From the NCBI GenBank assembly GCA_003164275.1, contig PLSY01000384.1, forward strand, positions 5,956 to 12,445: a DNA stretch of 6,490 nt. The letters are read 5' to 3'. Within the stretch, counting starts at the first letter, position 1; every line of letters begins with the position of its first letter. The position numbers and the translations under genes are program-made. This document shows, in pieces, positions 1-5,987 of this stretch. This DNA comes from Acidimicrobiaceae bacterium. GTDB lineage: Bacteria; Actinomycetota; Acidimicrobiia; Acidimicrobiales; RAAP-2. The notes beneath the pieces are model-generated. The model was not told the origin of the DNA. It saw only the letters and a list, made by a program, of their open reading frames with translations, and made no database searches.

Positions 1-829
1 AGTCGAGGTAACTCTTCAGCTTGGTCAGGGCTTGGACGATGGCCGCATTGCCCACGAGGAATCCGACCCGCCATCCGGCCATGGAGAAGGACTTGGTCAT
101 GGTGTAGAGCTCGACGGCCACGTCCTTCGCCCCGGGGACCTGGAGGATCGAGGGCGGCGTATATCCGTCGAAGGCGATGTCGGCATAGGCGAAGTCATGG
201 ACGAGGACGATGTCGTGCTCTCTGGCGAACTCGACGAGTCGGGTCATCCAGGCCAGGTCGACGCACTCGGTCGTCGGGTTGTGAGGAAAGGACAACACCA
301 CCACCCTGGGCTTCGGCCATGCCGACTCCCAGGCCTCCATCAGATTGTCGAAAAATGCCTCGCCCGGGCTCCCGCTCGACTCCGCTCCCGGGGCATCCAG
401 CCGGACGCGGCGGACATCCGCCCCGGCGAAAAGCGGGGCGTAGATGTGAATGGGATACGACGGTGTGGGCACGAGGGCCGTGTCGCCCGGTCCGACCAAC
501 ACCCACATCAGGTGGGAGAGGCCCTCTTTCGCCCCGATGGTCGTGACCACCTCGGTGTCGGGGTCGAGCTCCACCTGGAACTTGCGGAGGTAGAGGTCGG
601 TGATGGCCTGGCGGATCTTCGGGATGCCCCGACTGGCCGAGTACCGGTGGTTCTTCGGGTTGCGGGCCGCCTCGGCCAGCTTCTCCACGGCTACGTCCGG
701 GGAGGCGAGGTCGGGATTGCCGAACCCCATGTCGATCACATCCCGCCCGGATTGGCGACCCGCGTCCCTCAGCTCGTTGATGGTGGCAAACACGTACGGC
801 GGCAGACCGTTGATGCGGCGAAACTCCAT
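1..829 (-). CDS. alaC: AlaC-like class I/II pyridoxal-phosphate aminotransferase, 3' end cut by window edge
   Basis: PLP-dependent fold-type I aminotransferase, probably cytosolic and making alanine from pyruvate with glutamate as donor. I translated 276 residues by hand; the family is about 400 long, so roughly the last third lies beyond the left edge. The N-terminus ([14 protein letters not shown]) matches the IDRLPPYVF start of E. coli AlaC. Further matches are GFGNPD (35-40), YSASRGIP (63-70), [12 protein letters not shown] (97-108), PSYPIHIY (123-130), the FPHNPT loop with N184, HDFAYAD with D212 and Y215, and [12 protein letters not shown] with the PLP Schiff-base lysine K246. The ATG at 829 is the only suitable start in the short upstream region, though no strong Shine-Dalgarno precedes it. 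The gene follows the LLM gene after 85 bases on the same strand. LL-diaminopimelate or aspartate aminotransferase activity is possible, because these families are close; AlaC is favoured by the motif match recalled from E. coli. Confidence 0.9.
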   Translation of the reverse strand, partial: MEFRRINGLPPYVFATINELRDAGRQSGRDVIDMGFGNPDLASPDVAVEKLAEAARNPKNHRYSASRGIPKIRQAITDLYLRKFQVELDPDTEVVTTIGAKEGLSHLMWVLVGPGDTALVPTPSYPIHIYAPLFAGADVRRVRLDAPGAESSGSPGEAFFDNLMEAWESAWPKPRVVVLSFPHNPTTECVDLAWMTRLVEFAREHDIVLVHDFAYADIAFDGYTPPSILQVPGAKDVAVELYTMTKSFSMAGWRVGFLVGNAAIVQALTKLKSYLD

Positions 830-914
830 GCCCGAGGTTACCGCCGGTCTCCCTAGGCGCCGGACACCGAGCAGAGACGCAGGCAGGAGCGGGCTGAGAT
901 CCGCCCCGATTCGG

Positions 915-1619
915 TTAGGTGGTGGTCGATCCGACCTGCGCGGCTGCCTCGGCCACCATCTCCAAGGACTCCGGCCAGGCCCCGACCGCCCAGGTGGCCC
1001 CCGCGGCCTCGAGTGCCGACAGGCGCTCCACCACCGTCTTCACCGATTCCCCGAGGGAGCCCCCCCAGGTGACCTCCAGGCCCATGGTGGTCAGCTCGGC
1101 CACCCGGATGGGGTCTGCTCCCCACAGGTTCACCGGAGCGTCGAGGGATCGGGCCAGCTCGATGGTCTTCGGCATGCCTCCTCCGATCCACACCGGGATC
1201 CCGGCCCGCCCGACGGCGGTCGCCACCGCGACCAAGCGCCGCCGACGCTGGTCGGCGGGCTCGAAGGGTAGACCGAAGGCCTCGTTCTCGGCCCGGCTCA
1301 GATGGTCCCCGGTGCCCAGCCCGGCGATGATCCGACCCCCGCTCAACGCGGACAGGCCGCAGAACATGGCCACCAGGACGTCGTCGGGAACGAGCCCGAT
1401 CCTGGCCACCAACGTCCCGATGGCGATAGTCTCGGTGGTGGCGACCAACGCACCGAGGAGCGGCCCGGCCGAGATGGCCGGACGGCCAGGTTGGCCCATA
1501 GGCCAGAGGTGGTCGAAGCAGAACACTCCGTCGAGGCCCAGGGCCTCGGCCCTCGAGGCGGCCGCCAGGGCGGTGTTGGCCTCGTCTCGGAACTGCGGCA
1601 GGGTCACGCCGACTCTCAC
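915..1619 (-). CDS. Compact LLM-class (luciferase-like, probably F420-dependent) oxidoreductase
   Basis: Protein of the bacterial luciferase-like TIM-barrel family, which uses FMN or F420; in actinobacteria F420 is the likelier cofactor. Evidence: the first strand RVGVTLPQF (2-10), [16 protein letters not shown] (25-40) with the DHLW signature, [17 protein letters not shown] (63-79), [17 protein letters not shown] (89-105), and IPVWIGGG (141-148). Substrate is unknown. At 234 residues it is short, against a usual 280-350. Only about five residues separate the helix ending near AVATAV (131-136) from the IPVWIGGG strand, where most relatives carry an active-site insertion. No stop or frame break is visible, so it looks like a compact subfamily and not a pseudogene. 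I chose the GTG at 1619 because it begins directly at the first beta-strand and has GTAGGG eight bases upstream. A GTG at 1637 would add six residues. The stop is TAA. Confidence 0.85.
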   Translation of the reverse strand: MRVGVTLPQFRDEANTALAAASRAEALGLDGVFCFDHLWPMGQPGRPAISAGPLLGALVATTETIAIGTLVARIGLVPDDVLVAMFCGLSALSGGRIIAGLGTGDHLSRAENEAFGLPFEPADQRRRRLVAVATAVGRAGIPVWIGGGMPKTIELARSLDAPVNLWGADPIRVAELTTMGLEVTWGGSLGESVKTVVERLSALEAAGATWAVGAWPESLEMVAEAAAQVGSTTT

Positions 1620-1703
1620 GTTGCTGGCCCTACCCACGCAACGGGCGGGTCATCCAGAACGAGGCGACGTGGAGGCGGCCGGCGACGGTGCGGCCGGCGT
1701 TGC

Positions 1704-2147
1704 TCAAGAGGACGACTCGACCCGGGCCTTCAGCTCACGGAGGGCGATGGACATGATTCGGCTCTGGGCCCGCATCTTGATGAACCCCGGCAGGGGCACC
1801 TTCATCTCCACCTCGAGGTGATAGGTGACCTCGGTTCCTCCCGACCCGTCGGCGGCGAACACGTAGCGGCCGTCCAACTTGGCGGTGATGTCACCTTTTG
1901 TCTGTACCCACGACAGGACCTCAGGCGCCTCGGAGTAGTCGTAGGCCAGGGTGTAGCTAGTGCTGCGGCCGAAGGCCGCGGCACGGAACGTGACGAGCGT
2001 CGGGCGACCCTGGGCGTCCCGATCCTCAATGGCGACCTCTTTGATGTCGGCCGCCCACTCGGGGTAGGCGGCGATGTCCGAACTGACCTCAAAGCAGTGC
2101 GCGGGCGTGGCCGACACAACCATTCGTTCAGTGGCTTGTTCCGCCAC
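1704..2147 (-). CDS. SRPBCC-family (START/polyketide-cyclase-like) protein, TB16.3-like
   Basis: Small helix-grip protein of the SRPBCC superfamily, 147 residues, the full usual length. Such proteins bind a hydrophobic ligand in a central cavity; the ligand here is unknown. Visible features are an N-terminal strand ending near VVSAT (10-14), the helix CFEVSSDIAAYPEWAADI (18-35) with the AYPEW motif typical of cyclase/coenzyme-Q-binding members, a run of antiparallel strands (about 36-117), GSGGTEVTYHLEVEM (101-115), and a C-terminal amphipathic helix (about 121-144, including ALRELKARVE). From memory, it closely resembles mycobacterial Rv2185c (TB16.3), which sits near pimB'. The start is GTG, fixed by a strong Shine-Dalgarno six bases upstream. 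It lies 43 bases after the glycosyltransferase stop and probably shares its transcript. There is no signal peptide or membrane segment. Confidence 0.88.
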   Translation of the reverse strand: MAEQATERMVVSATPAHCFEVSSDIAAYPEWAADIKEVAIEDRDAQGRPTLVTFRAAAFGRSTSYTLAYDYSEAPEVLSWVQTKGDITAKLDGRYVFAADGSGGTEVTYHLEVEMKVPLPGFIKMRAQSRIMSIALRELKARVESSS

Positions 2148-2153
2148 GATCGG

Positions 2154-2163
2154 CCTCCTCCTC
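2154..2163 (-). promoter_or_regulatory. Strong Shine-Dalgarno for the SRPBCC gene
   Basis: The minus strand reads GAGGAGGAGG, with the last AGGAGG ending six bases before the GTG at 2147. This supports the GTG start and suggests the gene is translated efficiently, independently of the glycosyltransferase gene upstream. Confidence 0.8.
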
Positions 2164-2190
2164 GAATCGGATCATCTGGTCAGAAGGCGT

Positions 2191-3333
2191 TCAGCCTTCC
2201 ACGTCGGCGAGCGACGCGGCCAGCCTAGGGGCGAGTTTGTCATAGTCAAAGGATGCTTCGGCCCGACGGCGCGAGTTCACTCCCATCTGCTGGCGCAACT
2301 GGCCGTCTGCGAGCAGGCGGCCGATGGCACGAGCCGTCGCCCCGGCATCGGTCGGACGGCGGACCACGAATCCGGTCTCACCGTCAACCACCGCCTCGCC
2401 CGCTCCACCCGAAGCCCCGGCCACTTGGGGGACACCGGCCGCCGCAGCCTCCAAAAAGACAATACCGAACCCCTCCTGCTCGAGGCCGAGCCACCGGTTG
2501 CGGCACAGCATCACGAAGACGTCGGCGGCGCCGACCAGGCGAGGCAGGTCCTCGTCGGAGAGTCCGCCGAGGAGGCGGACCGGTGCGGAGTACTCGGCCA
2601 CCCTGTTCGCCAATCTGTCCGAGTCGCGTCCCCTCCCGGCGATGGCCACCGACAGGGTGGGAAAGTCGGTGCGCAGGCTGACCGAGGCATCGATCAACAC
2701 GTCCATGCCCTTCCTCGGGACGAGTCGGCTGACGCTGACCACCAACGGACCGTCGACCGGTAGGCCGAGGTCACGACGTACGCCCCACTTCTCCGAGTCG
2801 GACAGGGGACGGAACCGCTCGAGATCGACCCCCGGCGGGATCTCGACCACTGGGGGCATGACCCCCCGACGCAGTGCCCGTGCCCCCTCGGCGGCCGGAT
2901 AGCCGCCGGCGGAGATGACGAGGGCGCTGTGGCGCAGGACGTGGGCCACCAGCTCTCGGCTGACGGGCAGCCGACCCGGGATGGCCACTTCTGCTCCATG
3001 CAGCAACACGGCATAGGGGATGCCCAATCTCGGACCGATCACACCCAGGGGGAAGGCCGGATCGAGCACCACGAGATCGGCCCCCACCCGTTCGGCTGTC
3101 TCCTTGATGCGGTTGACCAGCTGGGGTGTCGGCGCCAGGACCCTGCTTGCCGTGCGCTCGATGCGGACGCCCCTGTCGGCCTGCTGGCGGTCGAATGCGG
3201 CGGCGTCGGGGTGGGACTGGGCGGTGAGGACCACGTAGGAGCGCGGGTCCATACGACGCCACAGCTCCCACAGGTAGGCCTGGATGCCCCCGACCTTCGG
3301 CGGGAAGTCGTTCGTCACCAGCAGATGGGTCAT
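2191..3333 (-). CDS. GT4-family glycosyltransferase, PimB-like (phosphatidylinositol mannoside type)
   Basis: Retaining GT-B glycosyltransferase of family GT4, 380 residues, full length. The N-terminal acceptor domain starts with LLVTNDFPPKVGGIQAYL (4-21), the signature of the PimB'/PimC group, and has LLHGAEVAIPG (110-120). The C-terminal donor domain begins near VEIPPGVDLERFRP (163-176). It has SRLVPRKGMDVLI (202-214) with the phosphate-binding R203 and K208, and the E-x7-E motif in EGFGIVFLE (E287 and E295), followed by AAAAGVPQVAG. PimB' in mycobacteria adds the second mannose from GDP-mannose to phosphatidylinositol mannoside at the inner membrane face; donor and acceptor here are inferred. 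There is no signal peptide or transmembrane helix. The start is the ATG at 3333, within the ATGA overlap with queG; the open frame extends to 3531 but that part is queG read in another frame. Another GT4 activity (capsule or glycolipid) is possible. Confidence 0.88.
   Translation of the reverse strand: MTHLLVTNDFPPKVGGIQAYLWELWRRMDPRSYVVLTAQSHPDAAAFDRQQADRGVRIERTASRVLAPTPQLVNRIKETAERVGADLVVLDPAFPLGVIGPRLGIPYAVLLHGAEVAIPGRLPVSRELVAHVLRHSALVISAGGYPAAEGARALRRGVMPPVVEIPPGVDLERFRPLSDSEKWGVRRDLGLPVDGPLVVSVSRLVPRKGMDVLIDASVSLRTDFPTLSVAIAGRGRDSDRLANRVAEYSAPVRLLGGLSDEDLPRLVGAADVFVMLCRNRWLGLEQEGFGIVFLEAAAAGVPQVAGASGGAGEAVVDGETGFVVRRPTDAGATARAIGRLLADGQLRQQMGVNSRRRAEASFDYDKLAPRLAASLADVEG
3330..3333 (-). 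other. ATGA stop-start overlap joining queG and the glycosyltransferase
   Basis: On the minus strand, ATG (3333-3331) starts the glycosyltransferase and TGA (3332-3330) ends queG. This arrangement is typical of translational coupling by termination-reinitiation and shows that the two genes share an mRNA. No independent strong Shine-Dalgarno is seen; the preceding bases are GCCAGAG. Confidence 0.9.
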
Positions 3334-4457
3334 CTCTGGCCGGCCACCAAGTCGTCCCGGTGGAGCTCGGCCGCCGCCCAGCGGGCATGCTCGGACAGCA
3401 TCCCATCGTCGCTTCCGATCCAGTGCCGCAGTGTCGCCTCGGTGGCCGGATGGTGGCTGTCCCCCGAGTTGCCCAGGGCGACCAGGGCGTTCCGGCGCAG
3501 GTAACGGGGGTCTCGCCCGGCGATGTACCACCGGCCGTGGGAAGCCATCAACTCCTCGTCACTGGACTCGAGCAGGGCAATGAGGTCGATCGAGGGAATC
3601 TCGTCCGCATCTGGAGGCCCGGCCGGGTCCCGCCGGTCGGCCAGGCGATTGATCGGGCACTCCTGCTGGCACTCGTCGCACCCATAGATGCGGGTCCCGA
3701 GGGCTCGACGGTGCTCCACGGGGAACGAGCCGGCTGACTGCACCAACCAGGCCAGGCAGCGGCCGGCATCTAGGACGCCCGGCTCGACCAGGGCCCCGGT
3801 CGGGCAGGCGGTCATGCAGCGCGAACAGGTCCCACACCCCGAGGCGTGAGCCCTGGGCTCTTTCGGGCCGGTCGGTTCGAGTGGCGCATCGGTGACCACG
3901 GCCCCGAGGACAAACCAGGAGCCCTGTCCGGGTAGGAACAGGAGGGAGTTCTTGCCGTACCAGCCGATACCTGCCCGATGGGCCGCCGCCCGGTCGACCA
4001 GGGCGTTGTCGTCGCAGACCACCGTGGCCCGCCATCCCTCGTCGACGACGTGGCGGGCCACTTGCCCGAGCGCCGAGCGCAGGGCGGCGTAGTGGTCCTT
4101 CCTGGCATAGCGGGCCACCTGGCCCTCGGGGTGCCGACCAGCGGCGTCGTCGGCTTCGGGTGCACCGGGTGGGCCCTGCCGACCGGTCGGGTCCCGGCGG
4201 TAGCTCCACGCACCGACGACCAGCGATCGTGCCCCCGGAAGGATCCGGCTCGGATCAGTCGAACGTTCGGGGTTCCGGTAGGTGAACTGCATGTCGGCGT
4301 TCAGTTCCCGGCTCTTTCGCTCCTGCAACACGCTGCGGGCCTCATCGAGGATCTCAGCCGTGGTGATACCGACAGCTGCCAATCCAGCCGCACGTCCGAC
4401 GTCGACCAGCTGCGTCCCGAGGCTGAGTGCATCGGACGCTGCCGCCCGTAGGCCCAC
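3330..4457 (-). CDS. queG: Epoxyqueuosine reductase QueG (cobalamin- and 2x[4Fe-4S]-dependent)
   Basis: QueG performs the last step of queuosine synthesis, reducing epoxyqueuosine to queuosine at the wobble base of GUN-anticodon tRNAs, using cobalamin and two iron-sulfur clusters in the cytosol. About 375 residues, close to the family's 340-390. In order: GLAAVGI (25-31), DPSRILPGARSLVVGAWSY (68-86), ARYARKDHY (115-123), DDNALVDRAAAHRAGIGWYGKN (149-170; D149 aligns with the proposed catalytic Asp), a ferredoxin module with C208, C211, C214 and C218 (CGTCSRCMTACPTGA), C234, then YGCDECQQECP with C260, C263 and C267, and a C-terminal HEAT-like tRNA-binding part with RRNALVALGNSGD (321-333). All eight cysteines are present. 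The start is uncertain. GTG 4457 best fits the family N-terminus, and codons before it drop in third-position GC; GTG 4493 and ATG 4532 are alternatives, and none has a clear Shine-Dalgarno. Function is confident, the start less so. Confidence 0.93.
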   Translation of the reverse strand: MGLRAAASDALSLGTQLVDVGRAAGLAAVGITTAEILDEARSVLQERKSRELNADMQFTYRNPERSTDPSRILPGARSLVVGAWSYRRDPTGRQGPPGAPEADDAAGRHPEGQVARYARKDHYAALRSALGQVARHVVDEGWRATVVCDDNALVDRAAAHRAGIGWYGKNSLLFLPGQGSWFVLGAVVTDAPLEPTGPKEPRAHASGCGTCSRCMTACPTGALVEPGVLDAGRCLAWLVQSAGSFPVEHRRALGTRIYGCDECQQECPINRLADRRDPAGPPDADEIPSIDLIALLESSDEELMASHGRWYIAGRDPRYLRRNALVALGNSGDSHHPATEATLRHWIGSDDGMLSEHARWAAAELHRDDLVAGQR

Positions 4458-4560
4458 CGGGATCGATCGGCTCGCTGCCGGGGATTGAGGCACACTCCAT
4501 GCTGGCACGGGGAGATTGCCAGGAGTGACCATCCGGCAGTGGCACCGGCCCCGCTCGGGC

Positions 4561-4830
4561 TCAGCTGACCTGGCGAGAGTGGCGCACCCCGGGGACGAGG
4601 CCCGCCTGCTCCAACAACCGGACGGCCCTCGCCTCGGCGGCATCGACGACGATGGCATCTTCTGGTTGGCGGCCGACGATGAACGAGACGACGCAGTCGT
4701 CGCACACCGAGGTGTGCTGGAAGCTGCAGTCCGCACAGTCGATCGTGAAGGCGCCGACGGCCGGTGCGTCCATGGCCCGCAATCTCGGTGCGGCAACGGG
4801 CACTGCGGTGGGGACGGTGGTGAATGGCAC
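4561..4830 (-). CDS. Small uncharacterised actinobacterial four-cysteine protein (possible zinc ribbon)
   Basis: An 89-residue protein of unknown function. An N-terminal Pro/Ala/Val-rich segment (about 5-27) is followed by a cysteine module C32-x2-C35-x7-C43-x2-C46, in CADCSFQHTSVCDDCVVSF. This could bind zinc or, less likely, an iron-sulfur cluster. A C-terminal part (about 59-76, VVDAAEARAVRLLEQAGL) looks helical. I recall similar small proteins with a CDDCVVTFL-type core in other actinobacteria, annotated only as hypothetical. The N-terminal stretch is too weakly hydrophobic to call a signal peptide. The GTG start at 4830 is firmly set by GGAGGT six bases upstream. It is the first gene of the probable queG-glycosyltransferase-SRPBCC transcript, with 103 bases before the preferred queG start. 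The coding call rests on the excellent ribosome site, the spaced cysteines and its position in the gene string. Confidence 0.8.
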   Translation of the reverse strand: MPFTTVPTAVPVAAPRLRAMDAPAVGAFTIDCADCSFQHTSVCDDCVVSFIVGRQPEDAIVVDAAEARAVRLLEQAGLVPGVRHSRQVS

Positions 4831-4936
4831 GGTGTGACCTCCAAAGGCTGGATCAACGACGGCTTCTTTGTAGTCACCATCATGGGCTTCGGGTGTAACA
4901 GCCCCACGGTGGCCGGAGCGCTCCCGAGGTCCGAGC
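4831..4936 (-). other. 106-base intergenic gap, possible promoter region of the queG operon
   Basis: This gap between the dehydrogenase stop and the small-protein start is the longest within the minus-strand gene string. It holds the Shine-Dalgarno noted separately, a 10-base perfect palindrome GGAGCGCTCC at 4915-4924, and a weak 5-bp inverted repeat (GGGCT/AGCCC, 4884-4888 and 4900-4904). No clear -35/-10 pair and no T-rich terminator are seen. A promoter here is an inference from spacing only. Confidence 0.3.
4837..4844 (-). promoter_or_regulatory. Strong Shine-Dalgarno for the four-cysteine protein
   Basis: The minus strand reads TTGGAGGT with six bases (CACACC) before the GTG at 4830. 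This fixes the start and argues that the small ORF is really translated. Confidence 0.8.
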
Positions 4937-5857
4937 TCAGTAGCCGGCCTTCGGATCGACGAGCCCGAGCATGGCCTCGCCGGCGGCGAGGCGCTCCACG
5001 TTGGCCCTGATCCGCTCGGCCAGCAACGGCCGAATCATCTCGATGGTGTCGGCGGTGTGCGGGGTGATGAGGCAGTTCGGCAGTGACCACAGGGGATGGC
5101 CGTCGGGGAGCGGCTCGGGCTCGGTCACGTCGAGGGCGGCCCCGGCGATGGAGCCTGAGGCGAGTGCCTCGACCAGGGCGTCGGTGTCGACGTGGCGGCC
5201 GCGGGCGACATTGACCAGCCAGGCCCGTTCATCCATCACGGCCAGCTCCTTGCTGCCGATGATCCCGGTGGTCTCCGGGGTGAGCGCCAGGGCGAGCACG
5301 ACCACCAGACTCTGGGCCAGCACCTCATGGAGTTCCGAGACGGCGACCGTCCGTGTCGCCCCCTCGAGTGGCTCGGCCCGACGCCGGACGACCGTGGTGT
5401 CGACCCGGAACGGAGCCAGCTGTTCGAGCAGCGAGGTGGTGATCCCGCCGCCTCCGAGGATGGTCACTCGTTGGTCGTACAGGCTGGTTCCGGCCGGCGA
5501 TCCCCACGAGCGGGCCTCGGCCCGCAGGCGTAGGTGGCGCAGCCCAGCGAGGGTGAGGGCCAGGGCATGCTCGGCTACCGGTTCGGCATAGGCGCCCTTG
5601 GCGCAAGTCCACAACCGTCGCTCGTCGAGGATCCCAGAGGCCGCCGGACCCTCGACGCCGGCGAAAGGGAGCTGCACCCAACCGACGTCGGGAGCGGTTG
5701 CCAGGTGGTCGGACAGACCGGTGAGGTCGAACGGGTCGAGCCACACCAGACCATCGGGATGAGCGGTGATGTCGACGATCGATCCGCCACCCGACAGCAC
5801 GGCCTCAGAGGCAAACGGGGCGGGGGCGGGGCCGATGGCGATCCGTGGCGCGGGCAT
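4937..5857 (-). CDS. D-isomer-specific 2-hydroxyacid dehydrogenase family protein
   Basis: NAD(P)-dependent oxidoreductase of the D-2-hydroxyacid dehydrogenase family, interconverting a 2-keto acid and a D-2-hydroxy acid; substrate unknown. It is 306 residues, near the family's 310-330. The catalytic triad is complete: R219 in NVARGRHVDTDAL, E248 in DVTEPEPLPDGHPLW, and H267 in ITPHTAD. E248 lies 29 residues after R219, as in E. coli SerA. The nucleotide-binding domain starts at VTILGGGGITTSLL (131-144). Its loop reads G135-G-G137-G-I-T140, so threonine replaces the last glycine of GxGxxG. The second strand ends in TVVRRR (155-160), basic where NAD enzymes have aspartate, which suggests NADP(H) preference (inference). 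It could be a glyoxylate/hydroxypyruvate reductase-type enzyme; SerA is unlikely because no ACT domain follows. The start is the ATG at 5857, with only a weak ribosome site (AGAG). It diverges from the acyl-CoA ligase gene. Confidence 0.88.
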   Translation of the reverse strand: MPAPRIAIGPAPAPFASEAVLSGGGSIVDITAHPDGLVWLDPFDLTGLSDHLATAPDVGWVQLPFAGVEGPAASGILDERRLWTCAKGAYAEPVAEHALALTLAGLRHLRLRAEARSWGSPAGTSLYDQRVTILGGGGITTSLLEQLAPFRVDTTVVRRRAEPLEGATRTVAVSELHEVLAQSLVVVLALALTPETTGIIGSKELAVMDERAWLVNVARGRHVDTDALVEALASGSIAGAALDVTEPEPLPDGHPLWSLPNCLITPHTADTIEMIRPLLAERIRANVERLAAGEAMLGLVDPKAGY

Positions 5858-5987
5858 GGCCGAACTCTACTGATGCGGCCGTCGGGACTCGGCCCGAACG
5901 CCGCGTGCCAACTGGCCCGACAGCGGCGTTTGCTTCTGTGGACGGACCAGGCGACGATGGCGGCACGTTCGTTCGATCGGGGGATCA
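5858..5987. promoter_or_regulatory. Divergent intergenic region between the dehydrogenase and the acyl-CoA ligase
   Basis: These 130 bases must hold the 5' signals of two divergently transcribed genes. I see no confident -35/-10 pair on either strand. An 8-bp inverted repeat and a run of five G before the ligase start (5978-5982) are the visible features. That the promoters lie here is inferred from gene orientation. Confidence 0.5.
5897..5930. repeat. 8-bp perfect inverted repeat in the divergent promoter region
   Basis: AACGCCGC at 5897-5904 is mirrored by GCGGCGTT at 5923-5930, with an 18-base spacer. The spacer contains a smaller dyad, GCCA-AC-TGGC (5907-5916), offset by two bases from the centre of the outer repeat. 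It could be an operator bound by a dimeric regulator. It is not followed by a T-run, so a terminator is unlikely. In GC-rich DNA an 8-bp match may be chance. Confidence 0.4.

Noticed and set aside
32..856. Plus-strand open frame of 274 codons at the left edge
   Set aside because: It is antisense to the aminotransferase, whose minus-strand translation has the full set of AlaC motifs.
1638..1703. Repeated GCCGGC in the gap between the SRPBCC and LLM genes as a terminator
   Set aside because: The possible stem is only about five base pairs, there is no T-run, and GCCGGC is common in such GC-rich DNA.
919..2228. Long plus-strand open frames opposite the LLM and SRPBCC genes
   Set aside because: They are low-complexity, rich in Arg, Ser, Pro and Gly, show no domain motifs, and are antisense shadows of well-supported minus-strand genes in GC-rich DNA.
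3334..3531. N-terminal extension of the glycosyltransferase frame
   Set aside because: It lies inside the conserved C-terminal part of queG, while the ATG at 3333 starts exactly at the first beta-strand of the GT4 fold.
4884..4904. Hairpin GGGCT-N11-AGCCC as a terminator after the dehydrogenase
   Set aside because: The stem is only five base pairs with a large loop and no T-run on the relevant strand.
4915..4924. Perfect palindrome GGAGCGCTCC as an operator or terminator
   Set aside because: Ten GC-rich bases can occur by chance, it cannot form a good hairpin without a loop, and no partner site is seen.
4458..5090. Upstream extension of the queG frame to a 586-residue protein
   Set aside because: The extension is Arg/Pro/Ser-rich with no domain, overlaps the four-cysteine gene and the end of the dehydrogenase gene on the same strand, and is far longer than any QueG.
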